Positions 16,356-25,961 are shown, counted from the stretch's first letter. The stretch is 40,534 bases of DNA from Clostridia bacterium (GCA_016287565.1 JAEFAM010000017.1:1-40534); one strand, 5' to 3'. Notes: generated by a model from the letters alone, not told the origin. A program made the numbers and translations.

Positions 16356-18845
16356 ATGAAAGCACCGGTCGAATGGATGCTCAGTTATACAGATATAAAA
16401 GCGGAAACCAAAGAAGAGATACGCGAGCTGGCGTCGCAGATGACGCTTTCCGGATCGAAAGTGGAGAGCGTTGACCGCGTCGGAGCGGAAATATCCAACG
16501 TGGTCATCGGCCTCGTGAAAGAGGTGCGGCCTCACGAAAATTCCGACCACCTGCAGATATGCCAGGTCGACGTGGGCGAGGACGAGGCGGCAGAGTCCGG
16601 AAGAAAGATACTGCAGATCGTCACCGGCGCGCCCAACGTGAGAGTGGGAGGCTACGTGCCCACCGCCCTTGACGGAGCCGTCATCGCCGGGGGACATACC
16701 ATCCGCAACGGCAAGCTTAGAGGCGTGGAGTCCCTGGGCATGATGTGCTCTTTCGAGGAGCTTGGCCTGAACGCGGCGGATTATCCCGGCGGCGTGGAAT
16801 ACGGGCTCATCATCCTTCAGGACATAGACGAGTTCAAGGGCCTTTCCGAGGCCGAACTGAACGGGTTCATAGGCAAAGACGTGATGCAGGTGCTGGGCGC
16901 GGAAGGCACGGTGATCGATTTCGAGATCACTTCCAACAGGGCAGACTGCTTCAGCATACTTGGCCTGGCAAGAGAAGCCGCGGTCACGGAAAACAGATTG
17001 ACCGGGAGAGGCGCGAAATTCAATTGTCCCGAACCCGTGGTCAAGGAAGAGTCCGACGCGAGGGTGGAAGAGCTGGTCAACGTGAAAGTCGAAGCGCCGG
17101 ATCTTTGCCCCAGATATATGGCAAGAGCCGTTACCGACGTGAAGATCGGTCCTTCTCCCAAATGGATGCGCAAGCGCCTGCAGGAAGCGGGCGTCCGGGC
17201 GATCAACAACATCGTGGATATCACCAATTACGTGATGCTGGAGTACGGCCAGCCCATGCACGCATTCGACATCCGCACCATACGCGGCCGTGAGATCACG
17301 GTGCGCCGGGCGGCGGACGGAGAAAAATTGACCACACTCGACGAAGTGGAACGCACCCTCGACAGCTCCATGCTGGTGATCGCCGATAAAGAAGGCGGCA
17401 TAGCCGTTGCCGGAGTAATGGGCGGCCTGGATTCTGAGATCAGGGAAGACACTCCCACGGTGGTGTTCGAATCTGCCATTTTCGACGGCGTGACCGTGCG
17501 CCGGGGCGCTAAGAAGATAGGGCTCAGGACCGAATCCTCGTCCAGATTCGAGAAAGGGCTTGACGCCGTGACCTGCGCCAAAGCGCTTGACAGAGCCGCC
17601 GAGCTGGTGGAACTGCTGGGTGCAGGCAAGGTGTGCAAGGGAGTCATCGACCGCTATTCCAGGCCGAAAGAGCCCAGGAAGGTCAAGTGCGCCGTTGACG
17701 CCATCAATAAATTCATCGGTATCCACGCAACGCGGCAGGAAATGGAAGGCATCCTCGAGGATCTGGGCTGTGAGACCCATTTCGACGAAGGCTACGTCAT
17801 TCCGCCGTCTTTCAGAGACGACCTTCTCCAGGACGCGGACATCGCGGAGGAAGTGGCAAGGTTCTACGGCTACAACCGCATCGAGTCCAGCCTGCTTTCC
17901 GGCTGCGAGTCAATGTCCGGCGGCCTCACCAGGGAGCAGAAGCTTTGCGACCGTGTGCGCAGGACGCTTACGGGCCTGGGCTACAACGAGATGCTCACAT
18001 TCTCCTTCGGCAGCCCCACGGTATTCGACAAGCTTCAGCTTCCCGCCGGCGACCCGCTGAGAGACGCCGTGGTGATCTCCAATCCTCTCGGCGAAGATTT
18101 CTCCGTCATGCGCACTTCCATGGTGCCTTCCGCCCTCGAATCACTGGCAAGGAACCACGCCCACAGAGTGGAACGGGCCGCGCTGTTCGAGATCTCCTAC
18201 GTGTATATCAAGACGGACAAATATCCCGACGAACTGCCTGAGCACCGTCGCCTGATCACCCTCGCAGGGTACGGCGATCCCAACTTCTTCGATTTCAAAG
18301 GCGACGTGGAAGCGCTGCTCAAGGCCGTGCGGGTCAAAAAATACGATTTCGAGCCCGGCGACGCCGCGGCAATGCCTTATATGCACCCCGGACGCCTCTG
18401 CCGCCTCACGGTGGATGGCAGGGATGCGGGCTTCTTCGGCCAGATCCACCCCGTGGTTGCCGCCGCTTATGAGATACCCGACGATACCATGATCGCCTGC
18501 CTGACGGCCTCCGCTCTTTTTGACGCGGTGATCGACATCCCGCAGAACAAGGAGCTGCCCAAATATCCCGCAGTCACCCGCGATATTGCCGTGGTGCTGG
18601 GCAAAGAAGTGCCTCAGGGGTACGTTGACCGGCTGATCCGTCAGCGCGGTGGCAGCATCCTGGAATCCTGCACGCTGTTCGACTGCTACGAAGGGCTGCA
18701 GGTGGGACCGGGCAAAAAGAGCCTGGCCTACGCGCTTTCGTTCCGGGCTCCGGACCGCACCCTCACCGACGAGGACGTGGACAAGGCGATGAAGAAGATC
18801 CTGAACGGTGTGGAGACGGAGTTCGGCGCATCGCTGAGAGTCTGA
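16356..18845 (+). CDS. pheT: Phenylalanine--tRNA ligase beta subunit
   Basis: PheT (829 residues, slightly above the usual 790-810) forms the heterotetramer with PheS and contributes tRNA binding and editing. The order is: N-terminal EMAP/tRNA-binding domain (about 42-160, VVIGLVKEVRPHENSDHLQI), an SNRADCFSILGLAREAA segment, the B3/B4 editing domain (about 220-400, with NNIVDITNYVMLEYGQPMHA), the B5 domain (about 420-490), a degenerate class II core, and the C-terminal FDX-ACB domain (about 735-829, KYPAVTRDIAVVLGKEVP). It starts 36 bases after pheS with AAAGGGGAG upstream. Confidence 0.97.
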   Translation: MKAPVEWMLSYTDIKAETKEEIRELASQMTLSGSKVESVDRVGAEISNVVIGLVKEVRPHENSDHLQICQVDVGEDEAAESGRKILQIVTGAPNVRVGGYVPTALDGAVIAGGHTIRNGKLRGVESLGMMCSFEELGLNAADYPGGVEYGLIILQDIDEFKGLSEAELNGFIGKDVMQVLGAEGTVIDFEITSNRADCFSILGLAREAAVTENRLTGRGAKFNCPEPVVKEESDARVEELVNVKVEAPDLCPRYMARAVTDVKIGPSPKWMRKRLQEAGVRAINNIVDITNYVMLEYGQPMHAFDIRTIRGREITVRRAADGEKLTTLDEVERTLDSSMLVIADKEGGIAVAGVMGGLDSEIREDTPTVVFESAIFDGVTVRRGAKKIGLRTESSSRFEKGLDAVTCAKALDRAAELVELLGAGKVCKGVIDRYSRPKEPRKVKCAVDAINKFIGIHATRQEMEGILEDLGCETHFDEGYVIPPSFRDDLLQDADIAEEVARFYGYNRIESSLLSGCESMSGGLTREQKLCDRVRRTLTGLGYNEMLTFSFGSPTVFDKLQLPAGDPLRDAVVISNPLGEDFSVMRTSMVPSALESLARNHAHRVERAALFEISYVYIKTDKYPDELPEHRRLITLAGYGDPNFFDFKGDVEALLKAVRVKKYDFEPGDAAAMPYMHPGRLCRLTVDGRDAGFFGQIHPVVAAAYEIPDDTMIACLTASALFDAVIDIPQNKELPKYPAVTRDIAVVLGKEVPQGYVDRLIRQRGGSILESCTLFDCYEGLQVGPGKKSLAYALSFRAPDRTLTDEDVDKAMKKILNGVETEFGASLRV

Positions 18846-18876
18846 CCGCAAAGTATGACTGAAAAGGAGAAACGGT

Positions 18877-19836
18877 ATGAGCAGCATTTATGACTGGCTG
18901 AAAGCGGAGATCGAAGCGGGAACCTTTGAAAGCGGCTGCCGCCTGCCTGACCACGCCGATCTGGGAGCCGACGGAGACGGCTGGGTCCCCGGGGCATACG
19001 AATCGCTGCTCATGCGTTCCACGTACAGCATCCGCCGCTCCTCCATACAGAATTTCCTGCTGGCCCGAAAGGTGCGCAAACAGATACTTGACCCCTCGGA
19101 GCAGAACGAAAAGGCGGAAGAAACGGCGCTGCTGAAGTCCGGCGCGCTGGCGGCGGTGGATCCCCTGATCTCCTTCCTGTATTCTATGAAGACCGACAAA
19201 GCCAAAATGCGTGACGAAGCGCTGCGCCTGGCCTCCACGTCGAGGAAGCGGGAGCTGGTGAAGGTTGGAATCGCCCTTCTGGGAGCCTGCGGTGACGAAA
19301 ACGAAGAGTGGATCGAAGGGGACAAAGAAGTATTGCTGACCCTGGCGCGCCACGAAGAATTCACTTTCTACGCCGCACCGGCCCTTAGGGCGCGCGTGGG
19401 CGCGGACAAGGTGAACGAATACCTGCTGCCTCTGTGCGACCTTGTGGACGGCTGGGGCAAGACGGCCATTCTGTACGAGCTGAATTACGAAAAAACGCCT
19501 GCCGGAACGCCCGCCATCGAATACCTCTTAAGGCGCGGCTGCAAAAACCGGCTGGGACTCGCTCTCAACGCCAATCTCTGCGCCACCAAGGGCAGGCTGG
19601 CCGAGAAGCTGGAAGAACTGTGCGCCGAAGACGCATCGCTCCCCGACGGCGAGCTCTGGACAGGCATCTGCGACGTCATGGAAGGCCTCACCGCCTTCGA
19701 CGGCATACACGACAGCCTGAACGATTACAAGTTCGGCATCCGGGCCAGAGACGCGTTTGCCACGCTGATCGGCGCGAGAACGGAATTGACCCAGATCGAC
19801 CCCCGGGGCGAAGAGATACTGCAGAGAATGAGATAG
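18877..19836 (+). CDS. Hypothetical protein, alpha-helical, possibly HEAT-like
   Basis: A 319-residue soluble protein with no signal peptide and no domain that I recognise. It looks almost entirely helical, with repeated two-helix blocks such as KMRDEALRLASTSRKRELVKVGIALLGACGDE and YAAPALRARVGADKVNEYLLP spread over residues 90-260, which suggests an HEAT/ARM-type scaffold. A good ribosome binding site (AAAAGGAG) and 31-base spacing from pheT place it in the pheST transcript, so it may be expressed under T-box control. That link does not by itself reveal a role. Confidence 0.75.
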   Translation: MSSIYDWLKAEIEAGTFESGCRLPDHADLGADGDGWVPGAYESLLMRSTYSIRRSSIQNFLLARKVRKQILDPSEQNEKAEETALLKSGALAAVDPLISFLYSMKTDKAKMRDEALRLASTSRKRELVKVGIALLGACGDENEEWIEGDKEVLLTLARHEEFTFYAAPALRARVGADKVNEYLLPLCDLVDGWGKTAILYELNYEKTPAGTPAIEYLLRRGCKNRLGLALNANLCATKGRLAEKLEELCAEDASLPDGELWTGICDVMEGLTAFDGIHDSLNDYKFGIRARDAFATLIGARTELTQIDPRGEEILQRMR

Positions 19837-19937
19837 ACCGGTATTGACCGTGCGTCCACCGGCGCGAACCACAGATCCATCGGTGTGAATTACGAATATA
19901 GAACTACGAATATACAGAAAACAAGGCGGGAAAGAAT

Positions 19938-22928
19938 ATGCGAAAGATATTGACCGTGGCCATGATCCTGCTGACCGTTGCCCTGGCGGTATCGGTGCTT
20001 GCGGGATGCAATGACAAGAGCAAAGAAAGCAAGATCGTGCGGCGCGACATCAGCGGCGACACGCCCTACGCGGATTCGATATTGTACGCCAACGATTCGG
20101 CCAACGGCGTCCAGGTGACCTACACCGACGGAGAGCGCCACGGCGTGAAGCTGGAAAACCTCACGACGAGCATGATATCGGACCTCACCAACACGGGCAA
20201 CATGGGGTTCAGCTACCTTGCCAACGCAGAAGGGAAGCACTATTTCGACAACTCCATGGACCTGTACGTGATCGACAGCGACGGCACGGAATGGGTCGAC
20301 AGGGCCTCCACCACCGCCGGGCGTTTCAACACCACCCGCCTGGGATATTACTATTACGAGACCAGGATCCAGGAGTACTCCTTCGGCCTCGCCGATCCGG
20401 ACAAATCTCTGAAACAGCCTCCCGTAAAGCTGGCTGACTTCACCGAAAACTGGGATACCAATATGGTGGAGATCAGCCAGAAGGCCAACACCAGCCTCAC
20501 CATCAACGTGAAGCATCCCACCAACGCCTACGTCCTAAAAAAGGACATGAGCGTGCCCCGGGACAGCACCACCACCGTAAAGATCACCATGAAGATCAAG
20601 GGCAGCTGCAAGACCGCCTTCTTCGTATTCATCGATTCCACCCGCAAATCCTTCAACGACCAGCAGAAACGCACGCTTTCCCTAAGCAACGACGGAGAGT
20701 ATCACGATTACTATATAGACATTTCGGAAGATCTGAAGGGCGACCTCACCTGCTACCGCCTGGAATTCCAGGGAGAGAAGGGAGACGTGGTGACGGTCAA
20801 GTCCATCGAAGGCCTTGCCCTGGGCACCGCTCCGGACCTGAAGACCAACAAGATAATGCATATGTTCCCGGACAAGATCCACCAGGAACTGAGGATATAC
20901 GGCGCCGCGGACGTTGACAACGTGAAGGAGTTCGGGCAGGTCATCAGGATCCCCGAAAACACGGTCGACGCGATAGAGATCATGGATGCGGCGGGGAAGC
21001 ACAATGACCTGAACTTCGACCCTGCCACCGTGATCTACGCTGGAGTCCACGTGAAAAAGACAGGCGTGGTGGGACTGATATTGCCCGATATCAAGGACAA
21101 TACCGCCAGGCTCACCGTGGAGCTCGAGGACGGTTATTACGTCATCCGCCAGGTGTACGGCGGAGACACCGGAAAGATCAGGCAGGGCACGTGGATCACC
21201 CTCTACAACCGCCTCTACAACGATATGTCGGACAATTTCGAGGGCCTGGCCGCGGCGGCCGAGATCGAACGCTCGCCCCTTTCCGCCATCGAAGTCACGT
21301 CAACGAATTCCGGCTGCGGCTTCCTGGGATACGACAAGATTCGCGGCGTCTACCGGTTCTACCAGGACGGAGCCGATTTCTCCACCGCGTACTACCTCGA
21401 CAAGAACGGATACAAGACCGCCACTGTAAAGGTAACCAACGATTCCGCTCAGAACAGGAACATGTACTTCTGCTTCAACACGGTCGCCGGCGCCCTGGAA
21501 TGCGCCGCGGTGGCTGACGGAGAGGGCAAGTCGCTGCTGCCCATACCCATCGAAGTGTGCAAGAACTTCTGCGGCGAATTCGAGGACCGGTTCTACGATC
21601 CGTCGGACGCCCCTTACGGCGACAGTTATTTCCCGATGGTGGTCAAGAGCGGCGAGACCGTGTCGTTTACGGAGCACCATATGTACCAGAACTGGGGAAA
21701 ATACCCGCTGAAGCAGTTGTCCTCCATACAGTTCCACGTGGGGTACTATCATCTGTCTACCGGCGTGTCGGAATCCAACTGCATTGCCCCGTATTTCGTT
21801 TACGGTAAAGACGGCTGGATCCTTCCTGACTTCCGCGGCTGCAGCAGCACCATGTGGGCTTCCCAGCCTCAGTTCAACGCCGTGGGCATCACCAAGCTGG
21901 TGTCTCATTACGGCACCGACGGCACCTACTACAAGAGCGAATACACCGGGTCCAAGATCAATTCCTACGGCCCCACCTACGCGGATATAGAGTACAGCTA
22001 CGAGGCTGACGACGGCTCTTACGAGTACACCGTGCGCCATATGGAATTCCCGCACACCGACGAGTCCAGGACCTACTACACCATGGATCTGACGTTCAAG
22101 AAGAACCTGACCGTGGCAGAGGTGCGCAGGGACTTCACGCTGCTGATGTTCAACAGCCACACCACCGCGTACCACTGGCTCACTTTCACCGATGACGGCG
22201 GCAACGTTACTATAGTCGATCTCAAGCTGGGAGGCGCGGCGTACAACAACGAGTACGTGAAGCTCCAGAAGGGTTCGTTCTGGTACACCTGGAACAACAT
22301 CACCGAACCGGCCCACGAGAATCCTCTGAACTACGGCGTGGTGGTGCGCGACTACGACGTGAAGGTGGGCGGCAAGGCGTTCAAGGGCAATTTCCTGCTG
22401 AAGAACTGCTGCGACGGTACGTACAATTCCGGCTACCTGACGCTGGATCTGGGCAAGACCACCTTCAAAAAAGGCGACCACATCCGCATATCCTTCGTGC
22501 TGATCCCCTGGGGCAACCTCGACTGGGAGTCTCACGAAAATATGGACCGGCTGTACGAAGACTGCGTCACGTCGCCCCTCGTTGTCACCGCCGAGAAGGG
22601 CAACGTGTCGGATGAGAAGTGGCTGCCGAGGCTCAGCTGCGTCCAAGAAGAAGCGGTGTTCACCGTTTCCGGCGGCCGTGGCAACACCCCCGTGCGCGTT
22701 GACGGATTCACTTCTCCGGACAAGCCCTCGATATATATCAAGGACGGCGACGGCTGGAAGGCCTATGACAATTCCGTCGTTACGGCCTACGACGGCTATA
22801 TGATCCATTTCAACGAGGACGGCACCTACGGCTTCTCCTTCGTGTTTGACCAGGCATCTCCGTCGGATTCCGTGACCTTCAGGGTCGTTGGCGCGAACTA
22901 CGTCGCCGGCGAAGCGGAGGCGGAGTAA
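19938..22928 (+). CDS. Large putative lipoprotein of unknown function
   Basis: A 996-residue predicted lipoprotein. The signal sequence ends in VLAGC (Cys about residue 29). The mature protein looks all-beta. A jelly-roll-like stretch (about 170-290, with VKITMKIKGSCKTAFFVFI) resembles a carbohydrate-binding module. It is followed by a large Trp/Tyr-rich domain (about 330-900) containing MYQNWGKYPLKQLSSIQFHV and HTTAYHWLTFTDDGG. I recognise no catalytic motif and no sortase or cell-wall anchor. A glycan-binding or glycan-processing surface role is a guess from composition. It stands alone between the pheST transcript and a GNAT gene, with GGCGGGAAAG as ribosome binding site and no clear promoter. 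Confidence 0.82.
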   Translation: MRKILTVAMILLTVALAVSVLAGCNDKSKESKIVRRDISGDTPYADSILYANDSANGVQVTYTDGERHGVKLENLTTSMISDLTNTGNMGFSYLANAEGKHYFDNSMDLYVIDSDGTEWVDRASTTAGRFNTTRLGYYYYETRIQEYSFGLADPDKSLKQPPVKLADFTENWDTNMVEISQKANTSLTINVKHPTNAYVLKKDMSVPRDSTTTVKITMKIKGSCKTAFFVFIDSTRKSFNDQQKRTLSLSNDGEYHDYYIDISEDLKGDLTCYRLEFQGEKGDVVTVKSIEGLALGTAPDLKTNKIMHMFPDKIHQELRIYGAADVDNVKEFGQVIRIPENTVDAIEIMDAAGKHNDLNFDPATVIYAGVHVKKTGVVGLILPDIKDNTARLTVELEDGYYVIRQVYGGDTGKIRQGTWITLYNRLYNDMSDNFEGLAAAAEIERSPLSAIEVTSTNSGCGFLGYDKIRGVYRFYQDGADFSTAYYLDKNGYKTATVKVTNDSAQNRNMYFCFNTVAGALECAAVADGEGKSLLPIPIEVCKNFCGEFEDRFYDPSDAPYGDSYFPMVVKSGETVSFTEHHMYQNWGKYPLKQLSSIQFHVGYYHLSTGVSESNCIAPYFVYGKDGWILPDFRGCSSTMWASQPQFNAVGITKLVSHYGTDGTYYKSEYTGSKINSYGPTYADIEYSYEADDGSYEYTVRHMEFPHTDESRTYYTMDLTFKKNLTVAEVRRDFTLLMFNSHTTAYHWLTFTDDGGNVTIVDLKLGGAAYNNEYVKLQKGSFWYTWNNITEPAHENPLNYGVVVRDYDVKVGGKAFKGNFLLKNCCDGTYNSGYLTLDLGKTTFKKGDHIRISFVLIPWGNLDWESHENMDRLYEDCVTSPLVVTAEKGNVSDEKWLPRLSCVQEEAVFTVSGGRGNTPVRVDGFTSPDKPSIYIKDGDGWKAYDNSVVTAYDGYMIHFNEDGTYGFSFVFDQASPSDSVTFRVVGANYVAGEAEAE

Positions 22929-22992
22929 GGCCGGGGCCGGGAGATATTTTTTGACGTAAGCCCGTGAGACGGAACGGGCGAAAGGCGGCCAG

Positions 22993-23520
22993 ATGTATAC
23001 TGTTCGGGATGCGTTGCCGGGCGACGCGGAAAAACTGCTGGAGATATACGGGTGGTACGTGGAAAACACCGCGATCACTTTCGAGTACGACGTGCCGGGC
23101 GTGGAAGAGTTCCGGGAACGGATCTCGAAGACGCTGGAGAAGTACCCCTATCTCGTGCTGGAAGAAGACGGCCGGATCGAGGGCTTTGCATATGCAGGCT
23201 GCCTGAAGGCCCGCAGAGCCTACGATCCCTCCGTAGAGGTCTCCATATATGTCCGGCAGGAAAAACGCCGCAGAGGGGCAGGAAAGGCCCTTTACGAGGC
23301 TCTGGAGGAACGGCTGAGGGCTCAGGGCGTGGTCAATATATACGCCTGCATCTCATACGCCGAAACCGAGGACGAATATCTCACCAACGACAGCATGCGT
23401 TTCCATCAGCATATGGGTTACCGCCTCGCCGGAAAATTCACTCGCTGCGGCGTCAAGTTCGGCCGCTGGTACAGCGTGATCTGGATGGAGAAAATAATAG
23501 GAGACCGCGAAGGACATTGA
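22993..23520 (+). CDS. GNAT N-acetyltransferase, phosphinothricin acetyltransferase-like
   Basis: A 175-residue cytoplasmic acetyl-CoA-dependent N-acetyltransferase of the Pat/Bar/MnaT type. Visible features are the N-terminal YTVRDALPGDAEKLLEIY, the motif A pyrophosphate loop RQEKRRRGAGKALYEALEE (about residues 88-106), and the C-terminal NDSMRFHQHMGYRLAGKF followed by GRWYSVIWMEK, which are characteristic of this subgroup. Known members acetylate small amines such as phosphinothricin, methionine sulfone or sulfoximine; the natural substrate here is unknown. The ribosome binding site is weak (AAAGG). A terminator follows at 23583-23617. Confidence 0.92.
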   Translation: MYTVRDALPGDAEKLLEIYGWYVENTAITFEYDVPGVEEFRERISKTLEKYPYLVLEEDGRIEGFAYAGCLKARRAYDPSVEVSIYVRQEKRRRGAGKALYEALEERLRAQGVVNIYACISYAETEDEYLTNDSMRFHQHMGYRLAGKFTRCGVKFGRWYSVIWMEKIIGDREGH

Positions 23521-23582
23521 CGGTCCCCGCGGCCTTCCGTTTCTCATTGCGATCTGTTGATTTGAATTATTCTTATAGAAAA

Positions 23583-23617
23583 GCGGCGCCGGTCTGTGTG
23601 AGCGGCGCCGTCTTTTA
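23583..23617. terminator. Bidirectional terminator between convergent genes
   Basis: CGGCGCCG (23584-23591) pairs with CGGCGCCG (23603-23610) around an 11-base loop, followed by TCTTTTATT on the plus strand and by CTTTTC on the minus strand. It lies between the GNAT gene and the convergent LamG lipoprotein gene. Confidence 0.85.
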
Positions 23618-23646
23618 TTGACTTGTTATCGACGTGGAACGGCCCG

Positions 23647-24705
23647 TCATTTTTTGACGAATTCCGCAGCGTACAGCGAATCGTTCAGTTCGATCGCCTT
23701 GTCGAACACTCGTATCTCTGCCACGGATCCTGCGAACAGCCTGCGAATCATGCCTTCCGCCGCGTCCTCGTTCTTGGAATCCGACGCGTGGCCTCCTCCG
23801 AATTTGCGGCCGACGCCCACTTCCCAGGAGTAGTCGGGGTTGGTGCAGAAAATATCGTAGAAACCGGTACGCTCATCCAGCAGCAGCTTGCCGTCCATAT
23901 AGAGCCTGACCTTTCCTTCTTGCAGAGTGAACAGCGCGTGATGCCAGACGCCGGCCGGGAGCATTACCTCGTCCAGTTCTCTGTTCAGGCTCGTGTAATC
24001 GTCTGTCAGAAGCAGCTGGATCCAGGTCTCGTTGGCGCCGAGAGTGCCGGAGTCGTCGTTGACCCATTCGGAGAGGGCGATGGAGAAGGGAGGCTCGTTC
24101 TGATCTTCCAGAACGCCCTGGCGGGAGAAGATGCCGGTGTAGCGGTTGTAGTCGTTGTCAAGCTCCGGCGAGAGTTTGAATATCACTTCGACAGAGGCTC
24201 CCCCGGTGAATTCGAAAGAGTTCAGGGGAGCGCCCTTGACGGTCTCCAGGAATTTGCCGGAAGTGTATCCGCCGGTGTAGGAAGTCTGAGAAGCTTTGTA
24301 CGGATCCACCGTCTTGGCTTTCGCCTTCGTGTTGTCCATCTTCAGGGCGGAAGTAAATCTCACTTCGGAAGCGTCAATGTCGGTGTCCCAGCTGAATATA
24401 TCCAGCTGATCTCCGTTGCCCACGGTCTTCATTATCAGGTCATTGCCGTTGCCGGAGAGATCCTTGAATCCGATCTGGTCGTCGTCAACCGATCCGGTGA
24501 AGCAGCCTTCCTGGTTCTGGAGCTTCCAGTGGGCCAGCAGCTTCGGGGCGTTGGGGTCTTCCGTAGGCTCCGCGGTGGGTCCTTCGGTGGCTTCTTCTGC
24601 AGGTCCGTCGTTTTTGGGGGCGCAGCCGCAGAATGCGGACAGAGAGAGCGTTGCCGCCAGCAGCAGCGCGATCAGGGCCGGCAGGCGTTTTTCGTAAATT
24701 TTCAT
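23647..24705 (-). CDS. LamG-domain (concanavalin A-like) lipoprotein
   Basis: A 352-residue predicted lipoprotein. The signal peptide has lipobox FCGC (Cys about residue 28), followed by a Glu/Pro/Thr linker (AEEATEGPTAEPTEDPNAP) and a LamG/concanavalin A-like fold from about residue 55 to the end. The pattern LLAHWKLQNQEGCF...FKDLSGNGNDL, PFSIALSEWVND, GVWHHALFTLQEGKVRLYMD and GSVAEIRVFDKAIELND is typical of these sugar- or protein-binding domains. No catalytic domain is fused to it. It has its own promoter (24724-24752) and an AGGAGGA ribosome binding site. It probably displays a glycan-binding domain on the cell surface. Confidence 0.9.
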   Translation of the reverse strand: MKIYEKRLPALIALLLAATLSLSAFCGCAPKNDGPAEEATEGPTAEPTEDPNAPKLLAHWKLQNQEGCFTGSVDDDQIGFKDLSGNGNDLIMKTVGNGDQLDIFSWDTDIDASEVRFTSALKMDNTKAKAKTVDPYKASQTSYTGGYTSGKFLETVKGAPLNSFEFTGGASVEVIFKLSPELDNDYNRYTGIFSRQGVLEDQNEPPFSIALSEWVNDDSGTLGANETWIQLLLTDDYTSLNRELDEVMLPAGVWHHALFTLQEGKVRLYMDGKLLLDERTGFYDIFCTNPDYSWEVGVGRKFGGGHASDSKNEDAAEGMIRRLFAGSVAEIRVFDKAIELNDSLYAAEFVKK

Positions 24706-24723
24706 CGGTATCTCCTCCTGTTT

Positions 24724-24752
24724 TCTATATTGGTTCCGCGGCGGCCGGTCAA
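24724..24752 (-). promoter_or_regulatory. Promoter of the LamG lipoprotein gene
   Basis: On the minus strand TTGACC (24752-24747) and TATAGA (24729-24724) are 17 bases apart. The -35 overlaps the stop codon of the upstream phosphatase-fold gene. Confidence 0.65.
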
Positions 24753-25723
24753 TTTTCGGCCTGTCCCGCAGCGATAATGAATTCGCAATACAATCCTAAA
24801 TGGTCCGACACTTCCACGCCGTCAACCACAGGCATGAACGTGGTGTACAGCAGGGGCGTGAAGTCGCCCTCGGTGTAGAACACGTAGTCGATGGGCTGGT
24901 GCGCCGGGTCGTATTTCGTGTCGTTTTCGTCGAAATATCTGGTCATGCTGGCGATCTTGTCCTCGTCCACCGTCTTTTCCGCGTTCAGCCGCGTGTTAGC
25001 GAACCGCATAGCCGCCTTCGTGCCGTCCTCCAGCTCGATCTCGGCCTCGCCGGTGATCATCTTGTAGAGCTTGTAATTCTTGCCCCCGGTGCTCATGGTC
25101 TGGTTCATGTCGCCGGTGAGCAGCACGGGCAGGCCGCCCAGGGAGTTAACGAAGCGGAGCAGCACTTCCGCCTGGCTGATGCGGATGGCCTTGGCCGTGT
25201 CGTTGTCGTTTTTGCCGTTGTGGTCCAGGTGAGTGTTGACGTGGACGAAGACGCTGCCGGTCTTTTTGCTCTGAAGCTTCACCCAGGTGGCGATGCGGAC
25301 GCAGTTGACGTCGGGAAATGCGGAACCGTACACGTCGGGAGTGGGAGACAGCCAGAAAGTGCCGCTGTCCAGAAGCTCGTACTTGTCCGAACGGAAGTAG
25401 ATGGGGGTGCCTTCTTCGCCGTAATTCCTGTATTCGCCTACGCCGGTCCACTTTCCGGTAAGTATCTTGCTGTCGATCTGATCGCGCCAGGCAGAGCTGA
25501 CTTCCTGGAATCCGATCACGTCGGGATCGTGCTCCTTTATAAGGCGCTTCAAGCCTGCGACTCTGGGGGCAACGGACTCTTCGTTTCCTACTTTTATGTT
25601 GAACTGCATTATTTTCAGCTTTTCGCCGCCGCTTTCGCCCGGAAGGGAACAGCCGGACAGACCTGCCGCCATACCCGCGGCCAGGGACAATATCAACAGC
25701 GCCGTCAATATTTTTCTGTTCAA
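24749..25723 (-). CDS. Endonuclease/exonuclease/phosphatase-family lipoprotein
   Basis: A 324-residue predicted lipoprotein (signal then lipobox LSGC) with the EEP (DNase I-like) fold. Its motifs in order: KIMQFNIKV, DPDVIGFQEVSSAWRDQI (metal-binding Glu), FVHVNTHLDHNGKND (catalytic His), LPVLLTGDMNQT (Asp/Asn), IDYVFYTEGDF and the final VSDHLGLYCEF (Asp-His). The active site is complete, so a phosphodiesterase or phosphatase acting outside the membrane is likely. Substrates in this superfamily range from nucleic acids to phospholipids and inositol phosphates, and I cannot choose. Its promoter lies at 25759-25788. Confidence 0.92.
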   Translation of the reverse strand: MNRKILTALLILSLAAGMAAGLSGCSLPGESGGEKLKIMQFNIKVGNEESVAPRVAGLKRLIKEHDPDVIGFQEVSSAWRDQIDSKILTGKWTGVGEYRNYGEEGTPIYFRSDKYELLDSGTFWLSPTPDVYGSAFPDVNCVRIATWVKLQSKKTGSVFVHVNTHLDHNGKNDNDTAKAIRISQAEVLLRFVNSLGGLPVLLTGDMNQTMSTGGKNYKLYKMITGEAEIELEDGTKAAMRFANTRLNAEKTVDEDKIASMTRYFDENDTKYDPAHQPIDYVFYTEGDFTPLLYTTFMPVVDGVEVSDHLGLYCEFIIAAGQAEN

Positions 25724-25758
25724 GCGTATCCCCCGCTTTCCTGTCGTCTCCGTCCAGT

Positions 25759-25788
25759 ATCATATACGCCGGATCGGTTTTTTGTCAA
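25759..25788 (-). promoter_or_regulatory. Promoter of the EEP lipoprotein gene
   Basis: Minus-strand TTGACA (25788-25783) and TATGAT (25764-25759) with 18-base spacing; an alternative -10, TATATG, gives 16. About 36 bases separate it from the start codon. Confidence 0.75.
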
Positions 25789-25870
25789 GGCTGTGGGGCG
25801 GCGGAACGCGGCGATTTTTGCCCGTTTTTGGCCGGAGCCCGGATGAGCGTCTGCCTGGAGCCAGGACAAC

Positions 25871-25899
25871 TTGACACCGGCCCTCGTTTCGGGCAAAAT
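25871..25899 (+). promoter_or_regulatory. Possible promoter of the Thr/Pro/Ala-rich protein gene
   Basis: TTGACA (25871-25876) and CAAAAT (25894-25899) with 17-base spacing. The -35 is perfect and the -10 is weak. It is about 62 bases upstream of the gene start. Confidence 0.5.
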
Positions 25900-25961
25900 T
25901 ATCTGGCCGCAGCGAATGATGATCGCCCGGCAATACGATCTAAAAACGGAAGTCAATTACA

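Noticed and set aside
16083-17780. 565-codon minus-strand open frame opposite pheS/pheT
   Set aside because: It is antisense to well-conserved pheS and pheT; the composition is that of a shadow frame.
21300-23078. 592-codon minus-strand open frame opposite the large lipoprotein gene
   Set aside because: It is antisense to an intact lipoprotein gene with signal peptide and ribosome binding site, and shows no recognisable motif.
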